Origin: a virus
Direction: 5' to 3' (one strand)
Length of the DNA stretch: 21,786 bases
IMG/VR virus record: IMGVR_UViG_3300035698_000324
Span: 1-21,786 of that record
Positions 15,401-21,786 of this stretch are shown one piece after another. Position 1 is the stretch's first letter, and every line of letters starts with the position of its first letter. The position numbers and the translations under genes were made by a program. Under the pieces are notes generated by a model. That model made no database searches. It was not told the DNA's origin and saw nothing but the letters and a program-made list of their open reading frames with translations.

Positions 15401-18400
15401 AGCTCGTAAGATAGAAGAAGGAGACGCGGCAACCATAAAAACGGGGGACCGCGTCACCTTTACTTTCGCGCATAACACCGAGTCGGCCACGGGCATGCTG
15501 GGTAAACCTACTAAAGATTCCAGTTTTGGCAGGGGATTCGAGCCGTCGGGGCGCTACATTACAATTACGAGCGACAGTTATCAGCCTCAGACTGATAACA
15601 TGATCAAAGGCACAATGACCCTAGACAACCCGCTAGTGGTTGACAACGATTCTCTGGGGTGGAAAGAGACGCTCTCTAAAAAATACAAAGGCAAGACCGG
15701 CAAAAAACTAAGTAAAGCTTTGATAGCGGACGGCTACGACGCGGTAATAACTACTGAAGATAACCGGTTTATATCGGAGATCGTAGAGTTTAAAACTTTT
15801 GATGAAAGCCTAGCTTTGTTTCAGCCAACACCTAACAACCTTGTCGTCACTCACAACTTAAGTGCTGAGAATTTAATTGCGGCAGCAGAGCTTGGCGGCC
15901 TAGCTGCGCCGTCGATAGCTACTATTCGATCCGACATTAGTGACTTTGATGGCTTTGGCGAGATATCTCTGCTAGCAGATCCTTCTCTTCTCGAGTCAGC
16001 GAAGGCTCGCACTTTTGACGCGGACATATACTCACCACGTCAACCTCGTCCTACCTACGATATAGACCTTAAAAAGTTTACAGAGTTAGAGCAGGAGTTA
16101 GGGGACTACAGGGCACTAAGCCTAAACGCGCCAGACAGTAACTCTTTGTCGGAAGGCAGCGGTGCGGAGCACATGAGGCGGTCTAACGCAGTTCAATACC
16201 TATACTTAAAAGAGCAAGGGAAAGCGCCTAAGCCTAAAAAAGTTAAGGTAGACCCCCTGCGCGAAAAAGCGATAGACATGGTCGAGAGTTACTCTGACCC
16301 TGACAACTTTATTAAAAATGATAAAATGCGGGCGTTGGCTAAGAAATTTAATGATGCGGAGTTTTCCAAGTTAGATCAAGAAACGCGTGACTACCTCGCA
16401 GATTTTTACTACCAGAAAGATGCCGACGGCAATATAGATTTTGACAAGTTAATGCCAGTCCGAGTTGTAGACTTTATAACGGAAGCCATTGCCCTTAAAC
16501 GAAGAGGGGGGCTTGACACTCGCGATCTTCGCAGCGACATCGATAAAAAGTTTCGCGTTAAGAAGACCCGCGACGCGTATGACCAGTGGGCGACCGCGAA
16601 GTTTAACGAGATGGTCGTCGGAGTAGAACTGTTCAAAGGGTTTACCGCATCCGGCAACCGCAAATACATTCCTTACACCATGAATAACATTGTCAAGGAA
16701 ATGACTCAGCAGCTGCAGGCCGGCGAGTCAACCTTCTATGGTGCGGGTACTGTGCGGTCTAAGTTTGCTAACGAGATGAAGACCATTAAACAGGTCCAAG
16801 CCAAGAGAAACGAGATTGTTTCAGAAGCCGACATGACCGTGATTAAAGAAGAGTCTGCCGACGTCTTTGAGCAGGCGCTCGATGACTTAAAGCCTTTTTA
16901 CAAGTTTGATGCAGACAGCTGGGGCTACGGAGAAGACGCCGGCTCTGCGATTATCAAAGGCCGTAAGGAGCTAAACGAAACTTTCGACATGACTCCAGAG
17001 GCGCAGCAGATAGTTACGGATCTGGTCAACTATCTTGTCGCGCTGCCCTCTAGCTATTTTGAAACTAAGATACAGCGACCAGTGGCTTTCAGTGAGTTTA
17101 GTGTGGCGGTCGTGCCTAAAGGCATACGGCCTGACGCGCTTAAGATACTTAAAGACGCGGGCTTAACTGTAAAAACTTACTCGGACACGGGTAAGACTCG
17201 ACAACAAGTTATCTCAGAACAAAAGAAGTTGTTGTTCCAAGACAGCAGTGAGGAGGGTGCCCGTGGTTACTATGACCCTACCGAGGTACTAATACGGCTA
17301 AACAGCACGTCTAACCTGTCGACGTTTATCCATGAGTTCTCGCACTTTATGTACGAGACTGAGCTGCGTGACGGCGATAGCGAGATAGCTAAGGAAGCGG
17401 GCGAGTGGTTTATGCGTAACACCGCTGCCGTGGTCGATGAGGCTAACCGTAACGACAACGGCATGAGCTCGGTGACGTCTGCGGATGTGGAGCGGTACTT
17501 ACTAAACGGCACGTCTAATAACATGGCTAAGGATAAAGAGATCCGACGCGCTACACATGAGCAGTTTGCCCGGGGCTTTGAGGCCTACATTATGGAGGGT
17601 AAGGCCCCCACCGTCGAGATGAGAGGCATCTTTCGCAAGTTCGCGGGCTGGATGATTGAGATCTATAAAAGCACGGGGCTAAACGTCAATCTCGACGATG
17701 GCATCCGCAACGTGTTCGACCGCCTAATCGCTACCCAAGAGCAGATCGACATGGCTCGCGACCGGGCACAGCTAGCCCCACTGTTTACCAACGCCACTAT
17801 GGCCGGTATGACAGAGGAGCAGTATCAGGCCTATCTTGAGAGAGACAGAACCGAGCGAGAGAAACAGGAAGAAACTCTACGTGACAAAGTTATTAAGGAG
17901 CTGACCCGGGTCACTAAGTCGTGGTGGAAAGAGGGACTTAATGACTACGCAGATGCGGAGAAGGCACGTCTGCAGGAGTTACCGATCTACAAGGCCATCG
18001 CGGTCCTGCGTACCCCCGACGGCGACGTTAAGCTGGATCACGCAACAGTCAAAGAGATTTATGGCATCGACAGAGTTAACCGCGTAGGGGGCAAGTCCCG
18101 CATCATACCGCCTGCACTTAATGGTATGACTGCCAAAGGCCAGCTGGGCATGGGACTAGACGACGCGGCAGGCATGCTAGGTTTTGAGTCAGGAGACGCT
18201 TTAGTGCAGGAGCTTATGTCCGCCCCTAAGATAGATACTCTGGCGCTAGAAGGTGCTCAGGCTCTTATGATTGAAGAGCACGGCGACATCATGAACGATG
18301 GCACCATCGAGCGAGAAGCGGATGCTGCTATACAGAACGAGGAGCGCGGTGCCAACATGCTGCGGGAGCTGAGGCAGCTAAACCGTGGCACTAGCCGTCG

Positions 18401-21155
18401 TAACTACGAACGTCAGCAGCTCAAGGACATAGCGGCAGAGCACATTGGCCGCAAGAGCTACCGCGACATTGTGCCCACTAAGTACCGACGCGCAGAGATC
18501 CGCGAGGCACAGAACGCGGCGCGGCTACTGGCCGAGGGAGACATGGCAGGCGCAGCAGCTGCTAAAACACAGCAAGCAGTCAATCACTTCTTGGCCATAG
18601 CAGCAACCGAGGCACGCCTTGAAACAGACAAGATCGTTACGTTTATGGGCCGGTATAAGAAGAAGAAAGTCCGCGAAGAAATGCAGAAAGCAGGCAACGG
18701 ATACTGGGGCCAAGTAGTCAGAATACTAGAGCGCTTTGAGTTTCGTAGAGCGGCTTCGCTCGCGCAGGTAGACACACAGAACGAAGCCATCCGGTCGTGG
18801 ATGGACGCCCGCATAGACCAAGACGGTGATGCGCTAGTAATATCGGAAGCGGTCCTAGACGAGCGGTACGTTATGCACTGGAAGAACGTGCCCTTTGGTG
18901 AGCTCAAAGGTATCCGCGATTCGGTTAAGAACATCGAGCATGTGGCACGGTACGCTAACAAGATACTACTTAATGAAGAGAAGATAGACTTTAAAAAGTT
19001 TGTCAGAGACTGGACCCAGCACATCGACAGGAACGAGCAGAAGTTCCAAACACGAGCGGAGAAGTCTATGCTCGAGGACGAGGCACGAGCTACGCTGCGA
19101 GATACTGGGCGACGCTGGCTGTCGCAGATGACTAAGGTGCCTTTCTTGGCGTCTTGGTTAGACGGAGGGGAGCGGGCCGGTATGAGCCACGACGTGCTGA
19201 TGGACGGCTTTAACACGGCTCTGGACAACAAGATGAAGTTGTCCGACCAAGTTATGGACCCTATCCTAAAACAGATCGTGGCGCGGTCGAACGCGGATAA
19301 GAAACGTGACAGGCAGATAATTAATATCGAAGCGCTTAACGACCCGATGTTTCCTAAAAAGTCACTAATGAAGGGCAGCCAAGTGCTGGCCGTCGCGCTT
19401 AACACAGGTAACTCAGGCAACCTCCGAAAGATGTTGATGGGGGAGGGGTGGGTTACCGACGAGGCTGATGTCAGCATGGACAACGAAGTGCTCACAGAGA
19501 TCCTCAGCCACATGACCAAGACCGACTGGGATCTAGTGCAGGATATCTGGAACCAGATGGAGCTCTTGTACCCAATGCTAGCTGCGGTCCACTTAAAAAC
19601 TACAGGCATGGTCGCCCCCAAAGTCGAGAGAGTCGCGGTTCAGACACCCTTTGGCACCTATGAGGGCGGTTACTACCCTGTTAAATACTCATCCAAGCGC
19701 AGTAACAAGCAGGCGGAGAACGACAGCAACGACCAAGCACAGGTTGACTCTCTGTTTAACGGCCAAGGCAGCCTGCAGCAGTCGGTCAACACCAGCGCGA
19801 CAGAGGCTCGGACAGGTTTCTACGACAAGATAAAGCTGGATCTAGACGTGGTGCCTGAGCACTTTAACGATACGATTCACTACATCACCCACCACGATGC
19901 AGTGCGTCAGATGAATAAGGTCTTACGCAACTCTGAGATCCAAGACTCTATTGTTAAAGTCATGGGTGAAGATGAGTACAACCAGCTCAAGACGTGGTTA
20001 AACGACATCGCTAAAGACGGTGCGGCAGAGCCTAATAAGACTTACATCTCGGAGACGTTCCAGCGACTACGATTCGGCACGACGCTGGGTGTCATGGGCT
20101 TTAGTGCATCGACAGGTATTATGCAGGTCTTCGGTATTATGACAACGGCAGCAGAGCTGGGGGTTGGTCCTACCATAAAGGGCATAACCACGGTTGTCGG
20201 CAACGCTAACTACACACGCGCCTTGCGTAGGTTGTTCGGTAGCACAGCGGACATGCAGTCTGGCTGGGACTTCGCAGTCGAGCGGTCTAAGATTATGGAC
20301 CACCGCATGAAGACCATGGACCGCGAGATGCGGAACGCGATGACACGCCTTAAGGGGCAGAGCGGTATCTTAGCTGCCGTGCAAGAGGCGTCGATGAAGC
20401 ACATTGCGTACACGCAGACCTACATGATTGACTTGCCTACGTGGCACGCAGCCTACCAGAAAGGCGTGCAAGACTTTGGGGACGAGACCCGCGCTGCAAA
20501 GTATGCAGACTGGGCGGTGGACAACCTGCAGGGCAGCGGCGCTACCAAGGACATGGCGGGGCTGTTGCGTAGCCAGAACAAGCTAGAAAGCACGTTCACG
20601 ATGTTCATGACTTTCTTTAGTGCGTTGGGTAACCTTAACCGCGACATGGCGCGGGGAGCTCGTAAAAACATGAGGAAGGGAGACGCGGGCCGTCAGTATT
20701 CGCCCACTACTATCGCCGCAAAAGTCATGTTTCTTACCGCGTTACCGGTCTTCTTAGATATGTACTTAAGGGGCGGTCTTGACGAGCCCGAGGACGAGGA
20801 CGATCGCTTACAAAGACTCATGCTGAACACGGCGCTGTACCCGCTAGCGTCAGTACCTGTTGCGAGAGATGTAGCGTCAGGCCTGTTCACTACCTACGGC
20901 TACAACACTTCTCCCGTCGCGTCAATGCTAGAAAAAGGTATAGCTGGAACTAAGCAAACCTTTGGTGGTATAGTGATGACCGATAAAGAAGTTACAGAAG
21001 CGGCGCTAAAAAACACCACGAAGTTAATAGGCACTGTCATCGGACTGCCTGCTACTGGGCAGATCTGGAAAGTTAGAGACACGATGATGCGCTCGATTGA
21101 AGAGGGTGAGGACGCCACCATTCGAGAGCTGCTACTAGGGCCCGACAGGAAATAA
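12435..21155 (+). CDS. Giant internal virion/ejection polyvalent protein with two ART-like domains and a zinc metallopeptidase
   Basis: 2906 residues, more than twice T7 gp16 (1318), in the gp16 position. N-terminal part: helical, proline-rich linker (about 126-165), hydrophobic stretches at 376-395, 421-455 and 468-486. Then YAKTMAAFVPAYFAARAKRLG, typical of polyvalent proteins. ADP-ribosyltransferase-like domain 1: 772-962 (ARMARAEAMGF, then YRG at 783-785, ending IRSVNAVFDPDQA and LLFQ). ART-like domain 2: 1000-1130 (FAHN, GRYITITSD, EIVEF). A THNLSAENL/GGLAAPSIATI domain known from polyvalent proteins: 1136-1602. Zincin: HEFSH at 1633-1637 with likely third ligand Glu1716 in GFEAYIMEG. 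The C-terminal 1100 residues are helical, with hydrophobic segments at 2546-2580 and 2761-2780. No gp16-type transglycosylase is seen. Probably ejected into the host, placing a membrane-crossing scaffold and effector enzymes together. No strong ribosome site precedes the ATG. Confidence 0.8.
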   Translation: MATYKGTLDSTGLVPEAYTGMEDVVLNQNVSGSLDISPAEGAKKRQLSRATNVPEDAIDKTTMSIVEREANRKKIDINSLRSDSPKTAKYLARDPNNAAISREDIETGNMQGIELAFDNIQRRRAPTQGAPTNKPPANNPPPVPQVPITPAGQRKPQYQPTRNLNPTPDQNSQLGNSARNIAKSTARLASGFYRIGGQLVDAGISMNEGIFLEQGMTAILTEPRFGGIVLDDNFIPQFLNAEELAAVTPKQPQLPAPLSPNDFPDFESFDEYYQKVIGDESNPLTIAANQLTDETFGYEERFKGTNVQADIKDGEYADALFESLGMVIEKAPASVVDMVATKVMFVSYVLTRAADIGRINAMNRGVKPTINDTIRALPFALMSATLNRILPTFVINRMREIGVGAVGQTLIRRTYEKLKRIAAAAGVGGVIEGFTEVIQEVIIEYTAEIIGTPVQYNAKVAIDRAVESFIVGTGAGVAVGGGVATAQEMRREQLVNRLEAIEQVQQSRETAQQEDLADLDTMNEKAAESKTRGYDSETFKQFTESLDENGETKVYIDAEQLTAYMRTLDPREIANDPALVIMAEKLADTEQGVDVTLTMSEFVNSIAGTSHYEPLRQHITASEEGVSLFRQEDARVNGQNYIQQVIANAELDSAEYVESQRIYDETRAQLVDTGEVEPQYAKTMAAFVPAYFAARAKRLGKTVAEVYNESGLVIVGPQTGEAQRQASELALLQEAKDLGYEGNDAGESRQWIAGVKKFGVEGMTTEARMARAEAMGFKEETFYRGLPEPFDESKIRHLTWATQDAEYASAYAYGGPTKNNIGQGGNVLPIKIRAENPFDFGFRSQFTEVTYENVLDRLERGITDAFKNKKITKEQGMDLREEALDLADNASDLNTFAPVYAWWNGKPEMVSILQRAGYDSLVAVEGINDNIQTLAVFNPNQIRSVNAVFDPDQAESADLLFQPTGETNDQSSNQTEKEAVSRTETDGQVARKIEEGDAATIKTGDRVTFTFAHNTESATGMLGKPTKDSSFGRGFEPSGRYITITSDSYQPQTDNMIKGTMTLDNPLVVDNDSLGWKETLSKKYKGKTGKKLSKALIADGYDAVITTEDNRFISEIVEFKTFDESLALFQPTPNNLVVTHNLSAENLIAAAELGGLAAPSIATIRSDISDFDGFGEISLLADPSLLESAKARTFDADIYSPRQPRPTYDIDLKKFTELEQELGDYRALSLNAPDSNSLSEGSGAEHMRRSNAVQYLYLKEQGKAPKPKKVKVDPLREKAIDMVESYSDPDNFIKNDKMRALAKKFNDAEFSKLDQETRDYLADFYYQKDADGNIDFDKLMPVRVVDFITEAIALKRRGGLDTRDLRSDIDKKFRVKKTRDAYDQWATAKFNEMVVGVELFKGFTASGNRKYIPYTMNNIVKEMTQQLQAGESTFYGAGTVRSKFANEMKTIKQVQAKRNEIVSEADMTVIKEESADVFEQALDDLKPFYKFDADSWGYGEDAGSAIIKGRKELNETFDMTPEAQQIVTDLVNYLVALPSSYFETKIQRPVAFSEFSVAVVPKGIRPDALKILKDAGLTVKTYSDTGKTRQQVISEQKKLLFQDSSEEGARGYYDPTEVLIRLNSTSNLSTFIHEFSHFMYETELRDGDSEIAKEAGEWFMRNTAAVVDEANRNDNGMSSVTSADVERYLLNGTSNNMAKDKEIRRATHEQFARGFEAYIMEGKAPTVEMRGIFRKFAGWMIEIYKSTGLNVNLDDGIRNVFDRLIATQEQIDMARDRAQLAPLFTNATMAGMTEEQYQAYLERDRTEREKQEETLRDKVIKELTRVTKSWWKEGLNDYADAEKARLQELPIYKAIAVLRTPDGDVKLDHATVKEIYGIDRVNRVGGKSRIIPPALNGMTAKGQLGMGLDDAAGMLGFESGDALVQELMSAPKIDTLALEGAQALMIEEHGDIMNDGTIEREADAAIQNEERGANMLRELRQLNRGTSRRNYERQQLKDIAAEHIGRKSYRDIVPTKYRRAEIREAQNAARLLAEGDMAGAAAAKTQQAVNHFLAIAATEARLETDKIVTFMGRYKKKKVREEMQKAGNGYWGQVVRILERFEFRRAASLAQVDTQNEAIRSWMDARIDQDGDALVISEAVLDERYVMHWKNVPFGELKGIRDSVKNIEHVARYANKILLNEEKIDFKKFVRDWTQHIDRNEQKFQTRAEKSMLEDEARATLRDTGRRWLSQMTKVPFLASWLDGGERAGMSHDVLMDGFNTALDNKMKLSDQVMDPILKQIVARSNADKKRDRQIINIEALNDPMFPKKSLMKGSQVLAVALNTGNSGNLRKMLMGEGWVTDEADVSMDNEVLTEILSHMTKTDWDLVQDIWNQMELLYPMLAAVHLKTTGMVAPKVERVAVQTPFGTYEGGYYPVKYSSKRSNKQAENDSNDQAQVDSLFNGQGSLQQSVNTSATEARTGFYDKIKLDLDVVPEHFNDTIHYITHHDAVRQMNKVLRNSEIQDSIVKVMGEDEYNQLKTWLNDIAKDGAAEPNKTYISETFQRLRFGTTLGVMGFSASTGIMQVFGIMTTAAELGVGPTIKGITTVVGNANYTRALRRLFGSTADMQSGWDFAVERSKIMDHRMKTMDREMRNAMTRLKGQSGILAAVQEASMKHIAYTQTYMIDLPTWHAAYQKGVQDFGDETRAAKYADWAVDNLQGSGATKDMAGLLRSQNKLESTFTMFMTFFSALGNLNRDMARGARKNMRKGDAGRQYSPTTIAAKVMFLTALPVFLDMYLRGGLDEPEDEDDRLQRLMLNTALYPLASVPVARDVASGLFTTYGYNTSPVASMLEKGIAGTKQTFGGIVMTDKEVTEAALKNTTKLIGTVIGLPATGQIWKVRDTMMRSIEEGEDATIRELLLGPDRK
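15337..15402 (+). other. Tiny nested out-of-frame ORF with a good ribosome site
   Basis: A 21-residue ORF in the +1 frame relative to the giant gene. It begins MTRAATKPKKK, is strongly basic and ends LTGK before TAG at 15400-15402. AGGAGAG (15326-15332) lies about six bases before the ATG, better than the site of the giant gene itself. It sits exactly in the linker between the two ART-like domains. It may be a remnant of a gene that once followed an ART gene in a donor locus, or a real small peptide, or chance. Confidence 0.25.
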
Positions 21156-21157
21156 TT

Positions 21158-21786
21158 ATGACAGTTAATACAGCAGGCATAACGTCGGGACCGTACACCG
21201 GTAACGGCGTGGCGGACGCGTTTACCTACACGTTTAAGGTGATAGAAAAGACCCAGCTTAAGGTGTTTAAAACAACAGTAGCGGGGGCGGTCAGCGTGTT
21301 GTCTGTAGACACCGACTACACCGTCTCCCTGATAGGCCAGCCCCGAGGACTAATCACGCTTGTCGCAGGCGCTCTGCCAGCTGGCGAAAAAATCTTTATC
21401 CGCGCAGACTACAAGAACACGCAGAAAACCACCTTCACTTCGCAAGGGCGGTACTCTCCTGAGCTGCATGAGAACGCCTTTGATAAGCTGACTTATATCT
21501 CAGAGCAGCTTAAGGAGACCGCGACTCGCTCGCTTAAGATACGAGAAAGCACCACTGTGGCAGCGGACCTAATACTCTCGGACCCTGCACCAAGAAAAGG
21601 TCTTATGTGGTCCGAGGACGGGCTTTCTATTGTTACCTCTGATGAGGATCTTAACGGCATTGTAGCTGCTGCAAATGCTTCGGCTACGGCTGCGGGTAAT
21701 AGCGAGACGGCTGCGGGTAATAGCGAGACGGCTGCGGGTAATAGCGAGACGGCTGCGGGTAATAGCGAGACGGCTGCGGGTAATAG
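21158..21786 (+). CDS. Tail fibre, T7 gp17 N-terminal type (3' end beyond window)
   Basis: 209 complete codons visible and open to the window end. Residues 1-150 match the T7-type fibre anchor that binds the tail: an ITSGPYTGNGVADAFTYTF start, DTDYTVSLIG, AGALPAGEKIFIRADY, then FTSQGRYSPELHENAFDKLTYI and LKETATRSLKI. A short linker (LMWSEDGLSIV) follows, then Ala-rich sequence and, from residue 178, exact heptad repeats AAGNSET that would form the start of a trimeric shaft. The receptor-binding tip is outside the window. The ATG is two bases after the preceding stop, with AGGAAA upstream. Place after the gp16-position gene matches T7. Confidence 0.88.
   Translation, partial: MTVNTAGITSGPYTGNGVADAFTYTFKVIEKTQLKVFKTTVAGAVSVLSVDTDYTVSLIGQPRGLITLVAGALPAGEKIFIRADYKNTQKTTFTSQGRYSPELHENAFDKLTYISEQLKETATRSLKIRESTTVAADLILSDPAPRKGLMWSEDGLSIVTSDEDLNGIVAAANASATAAGNSETAAGNSETAAGNSETAAGNSETAAGN
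21689..21786 (+). repeat. 21-bp in-frame tandem repeat in the fibre shaft
   Basis: Four complete identical 21-bp units (21689-21709, 21710-21730, 21731-21751, 21752-21772) and 14 bases of a fifth, each encoding AAGNSET. The copies are identical at the DNA level as well as in protein, which points to recent expansion by slippage or recombination. The unit is seven codons, so copy-number change keeps the frame and alters only fibre length. The array runs off the window end, so the total copy number is unknown, and an assembler may have collapsed or stopped here. Confidence 0.97.

Noticed and set aside
18584-19621. A 345-codon open frame on the minus strand, opposite the giant gene
   Set aside because: Its product is rich in Ser, Arg, Thr and Ile without domain pattern, as expected of the reverse of a helical, charged coding frame. 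No ribosome site or neighbouring minus-strand genes support it.
1-21786. CRISPR array, insertion sequence, integrase or attachment site
   Set aside because: No spaced direct repeats, transposase or recombinase motifs were found; the only tandem array is the in-frame fibre repeat at the end.

Overview
This window is the virion-structure (late) module of a tailed, short-tailed (podovirus-type) phage. All genes lie on the + strand, tightly packed, with many 1-8 bp overlaps. No integrase, replication, lysis or host gene is visible, so a free phage and a prophage cannot be told apart. The host cannot be named from this sequence. Most of the window looks close to 50-57% GC where counted by hand, with clear AT-rich dips inside the giant gene.

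Layout from left to right. (1) DNA packaging: terminase small subunit (1-444), then a promoter-like and palindrome-bearing gap (445-541), then terminase large subunit (542-2059). (2) Head: a small T7 gp6.7/7.3-like protein (2105-2332), portal (2335-4032), Bbp19-like small protein (4032-4286), scaffold (4283-4909), major capsid protein (4931-5929), Bbp16-type capsid cement protein (5993-6424), and a strong intrinsic terminator (6455-6486). (3) Connector and tail: small hypothetical protein (6508-6789), T7 gp11-like (6801-7436) and gp12-like (7439-9763) tail tubular proteins. (4) Ejection proteins in T7 order: gp13-like GNAT-fold protein (9756-10232), gp14-like (10225-10740), gp15-like (10748-12406), and in the gp16 position a giant 2906-residue protein (12435-21155). 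(5) A T7 gp17-type tail fibre (21158 to the window end, incomplete) that runs into a 21-bp tandem repeat encoding AAGNSET heptads.

The genes form one assembly line. Terminase packs DNA through the portal into a scaffolded capsid, the cement protein strengthens the shell, gp11/gp12-like proteins close the head with a short tail, and the gp13-16-like set is stored in the head and pushed into the host at infection. The head genes resemble the epsilon15/BPP-1 set, whereas the tail and ejection genes follow T7.

The most interesting object is the giant gp16-position protein. Between helical ends typical of ejection proteins it carries a central cassette of about 1000 residues with two ADP-ribosyltransferase-like domains, a domain known from phage and plasmid polyvalent proteins, and a zinc metallopeptidase (HEFSH). 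The cassette is locally AT-rich, has a recurring L-x-F-Q element at domain ends, and contains a tiny out-of-frame ORF with its own good ribosome binding site. It looks like an effector payload built into a virion ejection protein.
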